From Kitagawia praeruptora (taxonomy: Eukaryota > Streptophyta > Magnoliopsida > Apiales > Apiaceae): a stretch of 64,000 nucleotides of DNA. Positions 54,035 through 64,000 of this stretch are shown here, one piece after another; the stretch's first letter is position 1; each line of letters begins with the position of its first letter. The notes beneath the pieces are model-generated. The model was not told where the DNA came from. It saw only the letters and a program-made list of their open reading frames with translations, and did no database searches. The position numbers and the translations under genes are program-made. Location of the stretch: contig CM075354.1 in NCBI GenBank assembly GCA_037693485.1, forward strand, positions 63,411,501 through 63,475,500. Direction: 5' to 3'.

Positions 54035-55933
54035 CTAAGAAAACAAAGCAATTTGATTTTCTTCAACTTTTCCTAGCCTGGCAAAGAGAGTGTCTTGAAC
54101 TTTGGATAGCTGTGCAGCTTTTATTTTGGACTCTCTTTCCATCTTCATTTCTCTTGACTGAATCTCAGTCTTCAAGGAAGCAATTTCTTGTTTTGTATCA
54201 GAAAAATTTCCCTCCAGAGTTTTAACTTGTACCACTGTTGCTTTTAAGCATGATAAAATCTCTGGATTTGAAATTTGACTAGCAGTCTGCTTAACAAAAT
54301 CAGCTGCTCTCCCTTTTGGAAAAACACAGTCTTGTTTATACCAATTGGCAGCAGATTTAGCAAGATACTCTTCTTCAATTGCATGAGATGGACAAGGCTG
54401 ATCAAAAGATTTATGCTTATTATCAGTCTGTGCAGGTGCACTCACAAATGAATCAGAGTTTGCACTGCTGTCAAATTCATCTTCAGCACTTGCATCTTTA
54501 GCTTGAGCATCTTTTAAAGAACCACTGTGCTGAGCTGTGTCAGCCACAGTTTCTGTAACAACTTCTGCAACCTTTTCAATAGTCTCTTCATGTTGCACAG
54601 GCTCTGCAACAGAGTTTGCCTTTGTAGCTTCAACGGGCATAGATTCAGAATTCTCCTTAGTTGCCTGATCAACTTCATCACCTTTGTCTTGAATTGGAGA
54701 AGATACCAGCTCTGTGTGTGATGCTTCAGCTTCAGGAACTTTTACTGCAAGCTCATCAGCTACACCAGGAGCTTCAGTATGAACAATAGGTGAGATAGGA
54801 TCAAGAATTGAATCAAGAACAGCATGCACTGGTGAAAAACCATCTCTTTGATCCTCTTCTACAGGCATTTTATCCTCTGTAGGTATTTCAACATTAACAT
54901 TATCCTCTGCAGGCATGTCAACCTCTGCAGGTATTTCAACTTTGTCAGCCACAATATCCTCTGCAGGTATAGAAACATTTTCTTCATCCTCAACAGTAGG
55001 TGTTTGCTGAGAAACCACCTCTGGAGCTTCAACAACATTCTCTTCATCTGAATCAGAAAGAATTAATCTCCTCTTTTTGATTTGAGGCACTACAATCTCC
55101 TCTTCATCTTCACTTGAGCTCTCTTTAGTTGGTGAAAGTGAAGGTCTGTTTGCATGTTGCTTCATTCTTCTAGTATAAACAGCTCCAGGTAATGTCTGTT
55201 TAGTGACATCTTTGTTTGTCAAATCAGAAAACATTCCCTTAGCAACTTGAAAAGGCTGAATCACATCAGCTTCATCAATTGGAATGTTAGGCACACAGGC
55301 AGTAAATAACAGTTGACAAAAACGAGCAAAATAAACAGTAGTAGTCTCAGACAAACGCTCTCCCAAGTTCATTAGTACTAGTCTACCAAAATCGAAGTTA
55401 CCTCCATATAGTAGAGCATGACCAATTTGGAGAGTATCAAGAGGCAGTGCATCCCAGTTTGTTGTCTTCTTTCCAAAAGCTCTTGTGATGCAATCGAAAA
55501 AGAAACTCCATTCCTTTCTCAAACTTGGCCGTCTCAAAGACCCTATCTTATTCAAGTTTCCTGCACATCCAATTTGCTCCAACATTGTCCTCAAGCGATC
55601 ATGACCAACAACACTGTAAGAAGTGTGTGTCTCAAAATCTAGAGCATCCCTAACAGTAGTTGAAGTAATAATATACTCTGATTCATCATGAGTGAAAGTG
55701 ATTGTGGGAGTGCCAGACTCGTCTCCATCATCATATACAGAGTTTGTCCAGAAGGCGGCAATTTGTGAAGCAGATAGTGTTGGTGGTGCAGTTAAAGCCT
55801 TCCCTATTTCAGAATCTTTCAAGAAGTTTTGGAACAAATGAAACGCCTCTGGAGCATTTGCATTCTCCAGTGGTGCTGCATAGTTGCTAGGAAGAAAAAC
55901 TAACCCTGCTGCATCAAACGCTTTAGTTGCCAT
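54035..55933 (-). CDS. Accessory ORF (aORF) of element H
   Basis: A 632-residue frame. The N-terminal domain (residues about 25-240) contains FHLFQNFLKDSEIGKALTAP, AAFW, LRKEWSFFFDCITRAF (KEW at residues 140-142) and QIGHALLYGGNFDFGRL, all alignable with A, B and G. A Glu/Val/Thr-rich acidic region follows, with repeats such as VEIPAEVDMPAEDN. The end is a coiled coil of about 80 residues that includes RLGKVEENQ, like RLQSLEDNQ in element A. No membrane segment is visible. The ATG at 55933 follows a leader without obvious splice acceptor. A TAG separates it from 52607-53875. Confidence 0.75.
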   Translation of the reverse strand: MATKAFDAAGLVFLPSNYAAPLENANAPEAFHLFQNFLKDSEIGKALTAPPTLSASQIAAFWTNSVYDDGDESGTPTITFTHDESEYIITSTTVRDALDFETHTSYSVVGHDRLRTMLEQIGCAGNLNKIGSLRRPSLRKEWSFFFDCITRAFGKKTTNWDALPLDTLQIGHALLYGGNFDFGRLVLMNLGERLSETTTVYFARFCQLLFTACVPNIPIDEADVIQPFQVAKGMFSDLTNKDVTKQTLPGAVYTRRMKQHANRPSLSPTKESSSEDEEEIVVPQIKKRRLILSDSDEENVVEAPEVVSQQTPTVEDEENVSIPAEDIVADKVEIPAEVDMPAEDNVNVEIPTEDKMPVEEDQRDGFSPVHAVLDSILDPISPIVHTEAPGVADELAVKVPEAEASHTELVSSPIQDKGDEVDQATKENSESMPVEATKANSVAEPVQHEETIEKVAEVVTETVADTAQHSGSLKDAQAKDASAEDEFDSSANSDSFVSAPAQTDNKHKSFDQPCPSHAIEEEYLAKSAANWYKQDCVFPKGRAADFVKQTASQISNPEILSCLKATVVQVKTLEGNFSDTKQEIASLKTEIQSREMKMERESKIKAAQLSKVQDTLFARLGKVEENQIALFS

Positions 55934-56300
55934 TAGTAAGATATGATACGAAGAGATTTAGAGAAAAGATGTATATGCACTGTAACTGTTTATCAAAAGG
56001 TGAATGAGAGTATATGAGAAGTTTGAAAGTGAATGAGTATGCAAGTAACTGTGAGTGGGTGAATGTGAATCGATATGGAGTGAGAGACTAAAGACGATTA
56101 GAGTAAAATTAAAACTCAATCGTTTATTTAGTAAAAGCGCGCAACTGTTGTAGAGTAATGTGTGAGTGGGACACTATCATGGGACACGTGTCAAACAACC
56201 AATGGAGCACTTAATAATTACCGCTGTCATTCCTATAATCACGACACTTACACTATTTAACAGTTGTCAACTACCTCAATTACTTCAAAATAATCAAATC
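55934..56300 (-). promoter_or_regulatory. Leader and possible promoter of the element H accessory ORF
   Basis: Upstream of the ATG on the minus strand is a pyrimidine-rich leader. A palindromic GACACGTGTC, a G-box/ABRE-type site, lies at 56183-56192, about 250 bases from the start codon. That it is a promoter is inferred. Confidence 0.4.
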
Positions 56301-57953
56301 ATCTAAATGAAACTGTACCTTAGAGTACTTAACACAATTCAACAGTGTTTATCAATTTTCCAACTTTATCACTAAAACCCTTTCAAAAAATTGCACAGTT
56401 GTGAGTATCAGTGTGTGTGAAGCAGATTTTACTGAAATCAATTTTTAGAGCATCTAGTATTTCATAACATCCATAACAAAAATCAATAAACACTGAATGC
56501 ACAAACTCTCATAGTAAACACTGATTGTTTGATGAATGCTAAACTCTGTAGGTACTGTAATACAGAAATCTGAAAACTTCTATTCCCTTTGATGTCCATG
56601 ATTATCCAAGTAAGCACACAGTCTTTAAAGACAAAAATATCAAGAGATAGAAATCAGAGCATCATTCAGTGAATAACAGTCATGAATTTGATAACCTCAC
56701 AAACTCTCAAAGCACACAAGTGTTTAGGTGAAGTGTTTACACTCATATTCAATCAGAAATAGCAGAATCTACCATATGCTTGAATGTCCACCAATTCTAC
56801 ACTACTTTGTATACATGTATGCACAAATCAAAAGGACTTTATTCAGGGTTGGAATGGGATAAGATCAAACAGATGAAAAAGATGTTTTATTCATAAGTGA
56901 ATATCAAGCTGAACATTTCAATAGACCAAAGTGTTCAGTCACACTGTTAGTACATATTTGTACAAGATCAGTATTTATGCCTTTTTCTCTCTTTTTTTTT
57001 TTTTTTTTTTATTTAGCATATATACTGAGTAGACTTTTCTTTTCTTGAGAAACACTCATCTGCTTGAGAGAAGAAAATATAACTGCTCTTAATACTTCAG
57101 AATATAAGAAAAATGAGCAGTTAATTAGGCTCAAAGGGGTTTACTAAGGAAGGAATTTATGAACAGTGTTTATACAGTGTTTGAAGAGAGTTCAAAAGAA
57201 TTTTGAACAGTGTTTAAAGAAAAATGGTAAATCCTATTGCCTTTATCATTTTCATGCACACACATATCATGTAGTCTCAAAATGGTTTAATACAAGTTCT
57301 AGAGAAACATACTACCTAATGAATATCACACAACAATAAATACTGATTGATAGATAATGTATCAATCACTGATTTGGCTCAACCTCTCACAGGGTGTATA
57401 CATGAATCTGAACTCACCAAACTAATCAATGACACATCTCAAGTTTTATGGTTTTCACAAGTACAAACAAGGAATCATCATGAATCATACCTTTGGAAAC
57501 AGAATGTCACTAATCAGAGTTTAGAGTTCATCAATAATCAAAATTATTTATGAGAGGCAATGCACACAATATTCATAGACTGAGAGTTTTAGGACTGAAT
57601 AAACTAAGAGATGCTATAAATATGAAACAGTATCATGCTGTGTTGATTTACTGCACAAAGTCTGATTAGATTACAGTGACTCAGAAAGAATCATGATTTA
57701 TTTACTGAGAATCATGCTTCATACATTTTTCTTCATTGGTGTTTTCATTCAGACAATAATCAATTCTGAATTCACTGAGTGTATCTAACATGTTAACAGT
57801 GTTTAACAGACAGACATGCTTACAGAGTTTAACAAGTTTTAAACATAAGCATGTAGAACAGAATTTAATACTAAGATTCACATAGCACTTAACAATTTGC
57901 AAAAACATGAGCAACATATTTTAGAAATAAGTTCTTGAGTCTAACCAACATTT
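56301..57953. other. Non-coding gap of element H between pol and aORF
   Basis: No convincing gene. It holds many copies of AACAGTGTTTA, TAAACACTG, CAGAGTTTA and close variants (for example near 56345, 56490-56540, 57165-57215 and 57795-57835). A run of about 19 T residues lies at 56992-57010. A 68-codon plus frame at 57347-57553 looks like chance. Confidence 0.65.
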
Positions 57954-60900
57954 CTAGTCAAAACTAGATACCATTCCTAGTTCATTGACCAGTCTTGTAA
58001 ATGTAGCTTCACTCAATGGCTTGGTGAAGATATCTGCAAGTTGTTGTTCTGTAGACACAAAGTGAAGCTCAATGTTGCCTTCCTCTACATGCTCTCTGAT
58101 GAAATGATACCTTATGCTGATGTGCTTTGTCATTGAATGTTGTACTGGATTACCTGTCATTGCAATAGCACTTTGATTATCACAGTAAATAGGTATCTTG
58201 GTATACCTTAATCCATAATCCAGCAGTTGATTCTTCATCCATAAAATCTATGCACAGCAGCTACCAGCAGCAATATACTCTGCTTCAGCTGTAGATGTAG
58301 ATATTGACTTCTGTTTCTTGCTGTACCAGGAAACAAGTCTGTCACCCAGAAATTGACAACTTCCACTGGTGCTTTTTCTGTCTATCTTACATCCTGCAAA
58401 GTCTGCATCTGAATAACTAAGTAGTTTAAACTCTGATTCTCTTGGATACCACAGCCCCAAAGTCATAGTGCCCTTGAGGTACTTAAATATCCTCTTTACT
58501 GCTGTTAAATGTGGTTCTCTTGGATCTGCCTGGAACCTTGCACACAAACAAGTTGCATACATAATATCAGGTCTGCTAGCTGTCAAATAGAGTAAAGAAC
58601 CAATCATTCCTCTATAACTTGTCATATCTACTGATGACCCTGCATCTTTGTCCAATTTTGTTGCAGTTGCCATGGGAGTTGTTGCAGATGAACAATCAAG
58701 CATACCAAATTTCTTGAGAAGGTTTCTGGTATATTTTGCTTGATTTATAAAAATTCCATCATCTGTTTGCTTTACCTGTAAGCCTAGAAAATAACTAAGC
58801 TCTCCCATCATACTCATTTGATATCTTGACTGCATGAGTTTGGCAAACTTCTTACAGAGTTTATCATTAGTAGATCCAAAAATGATGTCATCTACATATA
58901 TCTGTACTAAAAGCAAGTCACTACCAGTTTGGAAGTAAAACAGAGTTTTGTCAATAGTACCTCTGTGAAATCCACTTTCTAGTAGAAATTTGGCAAGGGT
59001 TTCATACCATGCCCTTGGTGCCTGCTTAAGTCCATAGAGTGCCTTGTCTAACCTGTAGACATAGTCTGGATATTTTGGATCTACAAACCCTGGTGGTTGT
59101 TCCACAAACACTTCTTCTTCAAGTTTTCCATTCAAAAATGCACTTTTTACATCCATCTGAAACACTTTGAATTTCATATGAGAGGCATATGCTAGAAAAA
59201 TTCTAATTGCCTCCAATCTAGCCACTGGAGCAAATGTTTCATCATAGTCTATTCCTTCCTGTTGTGAGTAGCCTTTTGCAACCAGTCTTGCCTTGTTCCT
59301 TGTGATAACACCCTCACTGTCAGTTTTATTCCTGAAAACCCATTTAGTACCAACAATGGATCTGTTCTTGGGCCTTGGTACAAGTGTCCACACTTCATTT
59401 CTTTCAAATTCATTTAGCTCTTCTTGCATTGCTGTTATCCAGTCAGCATCTTTAAGAGCTTCTTCCACTTTCTTTGGCTCAGTTTGTGACAAGAATGCAT
59501 GAAACAGACATTCATTTGTTGTTGCACTTCTTGTCCTTACTTTTGCATCTGGATCACCAATAATTAAATCAGGTGTGTGTGATTTAGTCCATTTTCTTGC
59601 AGAAGGCAGATTGCTTCTGTCATCATGTGATCCTCCCCCTTGATCCATGCTCTCCTGATTTTCTTGGTGTCTTTCTTCATTTTCAGATGCTCCCCCTGAA
59701 TGTGACTTCTCAGTATTATCAACAGAGTTTGAATCAACAGAGTTTGATTCAGAATTATCAACTGAGTCACTATCAGTGTTTGAATCATCACTTTGATGTG
59801 ATTCTTCATGCTCCCCCTCAACTGGTTCTTCCCTTGTTTCTGATTGAAGAGTTTCTTCAGTATTTACCAGTAGAGGTTCAGAGTTTAGATCAACAGAGTT
59901 TGTCAAATCAGTCTGATCAGAGTTTACTTTTTCAGAGAATAAATCTTCATTTTCAAAGTGCAGTTGATCATGTTCATTTACATCTTCAAGTCCAGTTATT
60001 TTCTTGTCATCAAATGACACATGAATTGATTCCATGATCACTCTAGTTCTCAGATTATAAACTCTGAATGCCTTTGTTGACAGTGGATAGCCAACAAAAA
60101 TTCCTTCATCTACCTTTAGGTCAAATTTGGTCAACTGTTCAGGATGAGTCTTCAACACAAAGCACTTGCATCCAAAAATATGAAAATATTTTAGATTTGG
60201 CTTTTTCTTCTTCACCATTTCATATGGTGTTTTACCATGCTTGTTGATCAGTGTTGCATTTTGAGTAAAACAAGCAGTTTGAACTGCTTCTGCCCAGAAA
60301 TATGTTGGCAACTTTGCTTCATCTAGCATGGTTCTGGCAGCTTCTATCAAGGTTCTGTTCTTCCTCTCCACTACACCATTTTATTGTGGAGTGCCAGGTG
60401 CAGAAAACTCTTGTTTGATTCCTTTACTCTTGCAAAATTCTTCCATTGATGAATTCCTGAACTCAGTTCCATTGTCACTTCTGATTATCTTCACTTGATT
60501 CTCTGACCCTTTTTCCAGTTGTAATATATGTTCTGTCAGTGTTAATGCAGTTTCATCCTTCTTTGCAAGAAAATACACCCATGTGTACCTGGTATATTCA
60601 TCAACAATGACTAGAGCATATTTCTTCTTTCCAAGAGACATCACATTCACTGGACCAAAAAGATCAACATGTAGTAGATGATAAGGATGAACAATTGAAG
60701 ACTCAGATTTGCTTTTGAAGGTGGCTTTTCTCTGTTTGGCCTTTTGACAAGAATCACACAGGCCTTCTACATTCAACAAGGACTTTGGTAAACCTCTCAC
60801 AAGATCATTCTTTATTAGCTCATTGATATTGTTCAGATTCAAATGAGAGAGTTTCTTGTGCCACTTCCAACTCTCTTCACTGGACATTCTTGTTGACAGA

Positions 60901-61283
60901 CACACTGCTTTGCCATCAGTGTTTGTTGACAATTTAATTTCATATATGTTATTGTGTCTGTTTCCAACTAGAGCAACTTTCCCTGTAGATTTGCTAATCA
61001 CTTGACAATATTCAGGCTGAAAATCTACATGATATCCTCTGTCACAGATTTGACTCACAGATAGCAAGTCATGTTTGAGTCCTGGAACCAGAGCTACATT
61101 TGTGATTATGACATTTCCAAGATTAATATTGCCATATCCCAGTGTATGTCCTATGTTGCCATCTCCATAGGAAACTTCTGGGCCAGCCTTCTCCTCAAAC
61201 TCTGATAGCAGGGCTTTATTTCCTGTCATGTGTCCTGAACATCCACTGTCCACGACTAGGGTACTAACCCTGTTGCCCTGCAA
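57954..61283 (-). pseudogene. Pol of element H: protease, integrase, reverse transcriptase, RNase H (two stops)
   Basis: The frame opens at TTGCAGGGC. Domains in order: protease VVDSGCSGHMTGN; gag_pre-integrase with GLKHDLLSVSQICDRGY; HHCC zinc region; integrase with VDLFGPVN, RSDNGTEFRN and the ERKNR block; Ser/Asn/Asp-rich linker; RVT_2 with YVDDIIFGS; RNase H with DADFAGCKIDRKSTSGSC and STSTAEAEY; and end LVNELGMVSSFD. Two stops occur: a TAA near 60378 where PQQNG has Gln, and a TAG near 58245 where AQILWM has Gln. Both are one C-to-T change away from the family codon. The rest looks intact, at about 1,110 residues. Confidence 0.93.
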
Positions 61284-61293
61284 TCACAAACAA

Positions 61294-63528
61294 TCACTGA
61301 TTATTAGTTTTAAGGATCCAGACTTGCTTGGATCCTTTGGCTTTCTTAATTCTGTTAGCTTTTGCAGCGGAATTTACATTAACAGAGTTTAAGCTAACTT
61401 TTTCAGAGTTTACATTTGCAGAGATTACTTTAACCCATTTCAAACTTGGCTTGGGTTCATAGTAATTATAGTAAATAGCATGATAATCTCTGCAAGTGTA
61501 AATAGAATGCCAAGTACTTCCACAGTGTTTGCATAAAGTCTGTGGTCTAGTTCTCACATAATCACTCTTTACTGCAGTTTTAGAGGGTAAAGAATTAATG
61601 TTCTTATTCTTACTGCAGAAACTAGCAAGATGATTAGTGCTACCACAATTAAAGCATGTTTTTCTAGGAGCTAATGAAGCAAGCATTGGCTTAATTCCTG
61701 AGGTTATGCCTACCTTTCCATTTCTGTTTTTCTTAGGCATTCTTTGTTTGTTGACAGACTTTATTTCCTTAAGCTTATGCTTGAGTTGTTTATCTGTCAT
61801 TAAACCAATGTTAGCCTCTTTAACAAAAGTTTTAGCATATGACTCTTTAATAGCCTTTTTCTGTGCTTCAGTCTTAGGACCACCTGTTCCCATGACATTA
61901 CCCTCAGATGAACAATGTGGTCTAACTTTTACCTGATTTTCAAATCTAAGTTCATCTCCTACAGAGTAACCTAGACCTACTGTATCTGACTGAAACACTT
62001 CTTGAGTGTCTTTACCAGAGTGTGTCCAAGTTTTAATGATGTGTTTAGTATCCTCCAATTCTGATTCTAGTTGCTTATACTTACCTAGCAACTCCTGTTC
62101 AATAAACACTGCATCATCTCTCTCTTTCTGAATTTTATTCATGTTCTCTAGCTGTTCCTCAACAAGTTTATTTCTCTCTTTAAGTTGAGAACACTCAGAC
62201 TTTATCCTTTCATTTTCTAAAGTCTGATCCCTATAACTGATATGCAATGCTTTAAGATAAATTCTCAGTTCAGTTATATTATCAGTGTTATAAGCATAGG
62301 TAGTTGGAGGTACCTTGAGATCATCATTTTCAGTCTGAGTAGTAGCCATGAGAGCATAGTTGACTTCCTCATCTGAATCTGAAGTGTCTGCCCAATCTCT
62401 GCCTTTGGTGTAGAGTGCCTTTTCAGTTTTACCCTTCTTGCACTCAGGAGCATAGTGACCCATCTCCTTACACTTGTAGCATTGAATTTCAGACTTATCT
62501 TTCTTACCAGATTTGAAGTCCTTTCCCTCAGATTTCTTGAAATTCTTCTTGTCAGACTTTGAGTAGTCCCTGGAGAATCTCTTTCCCTTCTTGAAGTTCT
62601 TGTATCCCATCTTCTTGAAGGTCTTTACCATCAATGCAGCCATTTGCATCATCTCCTCATCATCTTCAGAATCAGATGATTCATCTGTGTTTGAGTCAAC
62701 ATCAGTGTTTGATGACTCATTCTCTGAATGTATGACTAAGGCTTTCCCTTTTGCCTTTCTCCTTGATGCCTCCTTCTTTGATGGTTTCTCCTCAACCTTA
62801 AGAGCAACAGACTTTGACTTTCTACTAGATCTTTTGTTTCTCTGCTCCAATTCCAATTCATGAGTTTTGAGCAGCCCATAAATTTCATCAATTTCTGTTT
62901 CACCAAGTTCATAATTATCTCTTATAGTGGTTGTTTTCACATCCCACTTTTCAGGTAGAGAAAGAAGAAACTTGAGATTTGAGTCTTCTAAATCATACTC
63001 TTTGTTAACCAATGACAAATCATTGAGCAGTTTACAGAATCTGTCAAATGTTTCTGTCATGGTTTCATCAGACTTTGCCTCAAAGTGCTCATACTCCTGA
63101 GTGAGTATGTTTCTTCTGTTTTTCTTGATTGCAGGAGTTCCTTGACACCTAACCTCAAGTGCATCCCATATTTCCTTTGCTGTTGTGCAGTTAATCACTT
63201 TATTAGACATAACATTGTCTAATGCACTGTGAAGTAAATGTCTAACTTTTGCATCCTTTGCAATAGATGAAAGATCCTCAGCAGTTAGATCTTTCTTTTC
63301 CTTTGGAATGACCTTTGATTCCTCACCAGCAGCAGCAGATAATTTTGTTGGTTTGTGAGGACCTTCATATATTCTATCAAGGTATTCTGGATCTGTAGCC
63401 TCCAGAAACATGGTCATTTTCACCTTCCAAATTGCATACTCTGATGGCCTAAGTATAGGAACCCTTATTGTCTCATACCTACTAACAGTAGTAGGGGCTT
63501 TCTCAGATGGTGGAGGTATCTCTGCCAT
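61294..63528 (-). CDS. Gag of element H
   Basis: An intact 744-residue gag. The copia gag region spans residues about 20-230, with EYAIWKVKMTMFLEATDPEY, AKEIWDALEVRCQGT and TETFDRFCKLLNDL. A Glu/Asp/Ser-rich stretch precedes the first knuckle CYKCKEMGHYAPEC near residue 350. CFNCGSTNHLASFC and CKHCGSTWHSIYTC lie in the C-terminal quarter. A coiled-coil-like segment (SECSQLKERNKLVEEQLEN) lies between. The end is QVWILKTNNQ. Pol begins 11 bases later in another frame, with no overlap of open frames. The ATG at 63528 follows the primer site by about 50 bases. Confidence 0.93.
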   Translation of the reverse strand: MAEIPPPSEKAPTTVSRYETIRVPILRPSEYAIWKVKMTMFLEATDPEYLDRIYEGPHKPTKLSAAAGEESKVIPKEKKDLTAEDLSSIAKDAKVRHLLHSALDNVMSNKVINCTTAKEIWDALEVRCQGTPAIKKNRRNILTQEYEHFEAKSDETMTETFDRFCKLLNDLSLVNKEYDLEDSNLKFLLSLPEKWDVKTTTIRDNYELGETEIDEIYGLLKTHELELEQRNKRSSRKSKSVALKVEEKPSKKEASRRKAKGKALVIHSENESSNTDVDSNTDESSDSEDDEEMMQMAALMVKTFKKMGYKNFKKGKRFSRDYSKSDKKNFKKSEGKDFKSGKKDKSEIQCYKCKEMGHYAPECKKGKTEKALYTKGRDWADTSDSDEEVNYALMATTQTENDDLKVPPTTYAYNTDNITELRIYLKALHISYRDQTLENERIKSECSQLKERNKLVEEQLENMNKIQKERDDAVFIEQELLGKYKQLESELEDTKHIIKTWTHSGKDTQEVFQSDTVGLGYSVGDELRFENQVKVRPHCSSEGNVMGTGGPKTEAQKKAIKESYAKTFVKEANIGLMTDKQLKHKLKEIKSVNKQRMPKKNRNGKVGITSGIKPMLASLAPRKTCFNCGSTNHLASFCSKNKNINSLPSKTAVKSDYVRTRPQTLCKHCGSTWHSIYTCRDYHAIYYNYYEPKPSLKWVKVISANVNSEKVSLNSVNVNSAAKANRIKKAKGSKQVWILKTNNQ

Positions 63529-63576
63529 TGATTACTCTTGTGTTTGGATCTTTAACTGTAATAAAGTAACAGATTA

Positions 63577-63589
63577 GGCTCTGATACCA
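63577..63589 (-). promoter_or_regulatory. Primer-binding site of element H
   Basis: The minus strand reads TGGTATCAGAGCC two bases after the LTR, the initiator-Met tRNA site. Confidence 0.9.
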
Positions 63590-63591
63590 CT

Positions 63592-64000
63592 TGTTAGGTC
63601 GAATACACAAAAAGCAATCAAATACTGTATGAGTAACTTAACAAGAACACACTGTTTAACAATTTAAAACTGTTTGGAATTAACAATTCCTCTCTCAGTG
63701 ATGTAAATATCACAGAGAGCTGCTTAGGTTACAATCAATGAATTTCTCAAATGTTCGACTACCCTTCTAGGGTTAACCTAACTGTATTTATAGAACATAC
63801 AGCTTCGTACAATCAGTAACTGATTCTCCTATAATCAAGCTATACAATTGATATCAATCACGATTGTTCCAGTCTTCCAAGTCAACTCAATCTCTTTGAC
63901 AGCTTTCCAATCTTCAAAGATATTGCTTCCATATTTATCTTGCATCAACCTTTAAACACTGTTGACTCTTCAGACAATATCGCTACAGAGTTTACCAACC
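63592..64000 (-). repeat. 5' LTR of element H, partial
   Basis: The first 409 bases on the plus strand match 51937-52345 without a difference that I could find by eye. The outer end lies beyond the window. Confidence 0.93.

Larger units (their letters stand above)
51937..64000 (-). mobile_element. Element H: very young SIRE-like copia element (right end beyond the window)
   Basis: The minus strand gives LTR, primer site, gag, pol, a 2-kb gap, an aORF in two pieces, polypurine tract and LTR. The left LTR is 516 bases, and 409 bases of the right LTR are visible and look identical to it. Gag is intact. Pol has two stops and the aORF one. A word of the type CAGAGTTTA or CAGTGTTTA is repeated throughout. 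Confidence 0.94.

Noticed and set aside
56992..57010. T-run in element H gap as the tail of an inserted SINE or LINE
   Set aside because: No target duplication or element body could be found on either side.
57347..57553. 68-codon plus frame in the H gap as the counterpart of the divergent ORFs in A and G
   Set aside because: It lacks a CT-rich leader, lies far from the aORF start and shows no resemblance to either ORF.

Overview
The window looks like a gene-poor, repeat-rich stretch of a eudicot plant nuclear genome. Nearly every recognisable coding region belongs to a transposable element, and no ordinary host gene, tRNA or rRNA gene was seen. The organism cannot be named from this sequence. 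The plant call rests on SIRE/Maximus-type Ty1/copia elements with initiator-Met tRNA primer sites, a Tat-type Ty3/gypsy element, a plant-type Helitron and an L1-type LINE tail.

The layout is a set of nested insertions, named here by letter. C (1-2943, minus) is the 5' end of a Tat-like Ty3/gypsy element with gag, a protease region and one LTR. It abuts, and probably inserted into, B. B (about 2944-26840, minus) is an old, mutated SIRE-like copia element. A (7931-20101, minus) is a complete SIRE-like element that landed in the RNase H region of B with an AACAC target duplication. E (26853-43871, minus) is a broken Helitron replicase gene with N-terminal exons on the right and the Rep N-terminal domain on the left. 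D (28344-41948) is a roughly 13.6-kb element with no recognisable genes, inserted into E with a GCTGG duplication. D in turn holds a short LINE copy (29432-30130) and F (35905-38982), a small copia derivative with gag and protease only (CGTAT duplication). G (from 43872, plus) is a decayed SIRE-like element. H (51937 to beyond the window, minus) is a very young SIRE-like element that interrupts the accessory ORF of G.

The four SIRE-like families (A, B, G, H) share one plan: gag with CCHC knuckles; a frame change to pol at a conserved TTGCAG/GG sequence that looks like a splice acceptor; then protease, integrase, reverse transcriptase and RNase H; then a long non-coding gap; then an accessory ORF, called aORF here. 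The aORF encodes an N-terminal domain with a conserved KEW block, an acidic low-complexity middle and a coiled-coil tail. In A and G a smaller ORF points the other way in the gap, so the two ORFs diverge from a promoter-like spacer. In all four families the leader before the aORF looks like a plant 5' untranslated region, and some contain a G-box or telo-box. The aORF module may therefore have its own transcription unit, and it is the best candidate here for an under-described system.

Other unusual signals are short words repeated dozens of times through single families, including within coding linkers (most strikingly in H); heat-shock-element-like TTCGAGAA clusters in B; and a tandem hairpin array in D with one compensatory base-pair change. 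All counts and alignments were made by eye.
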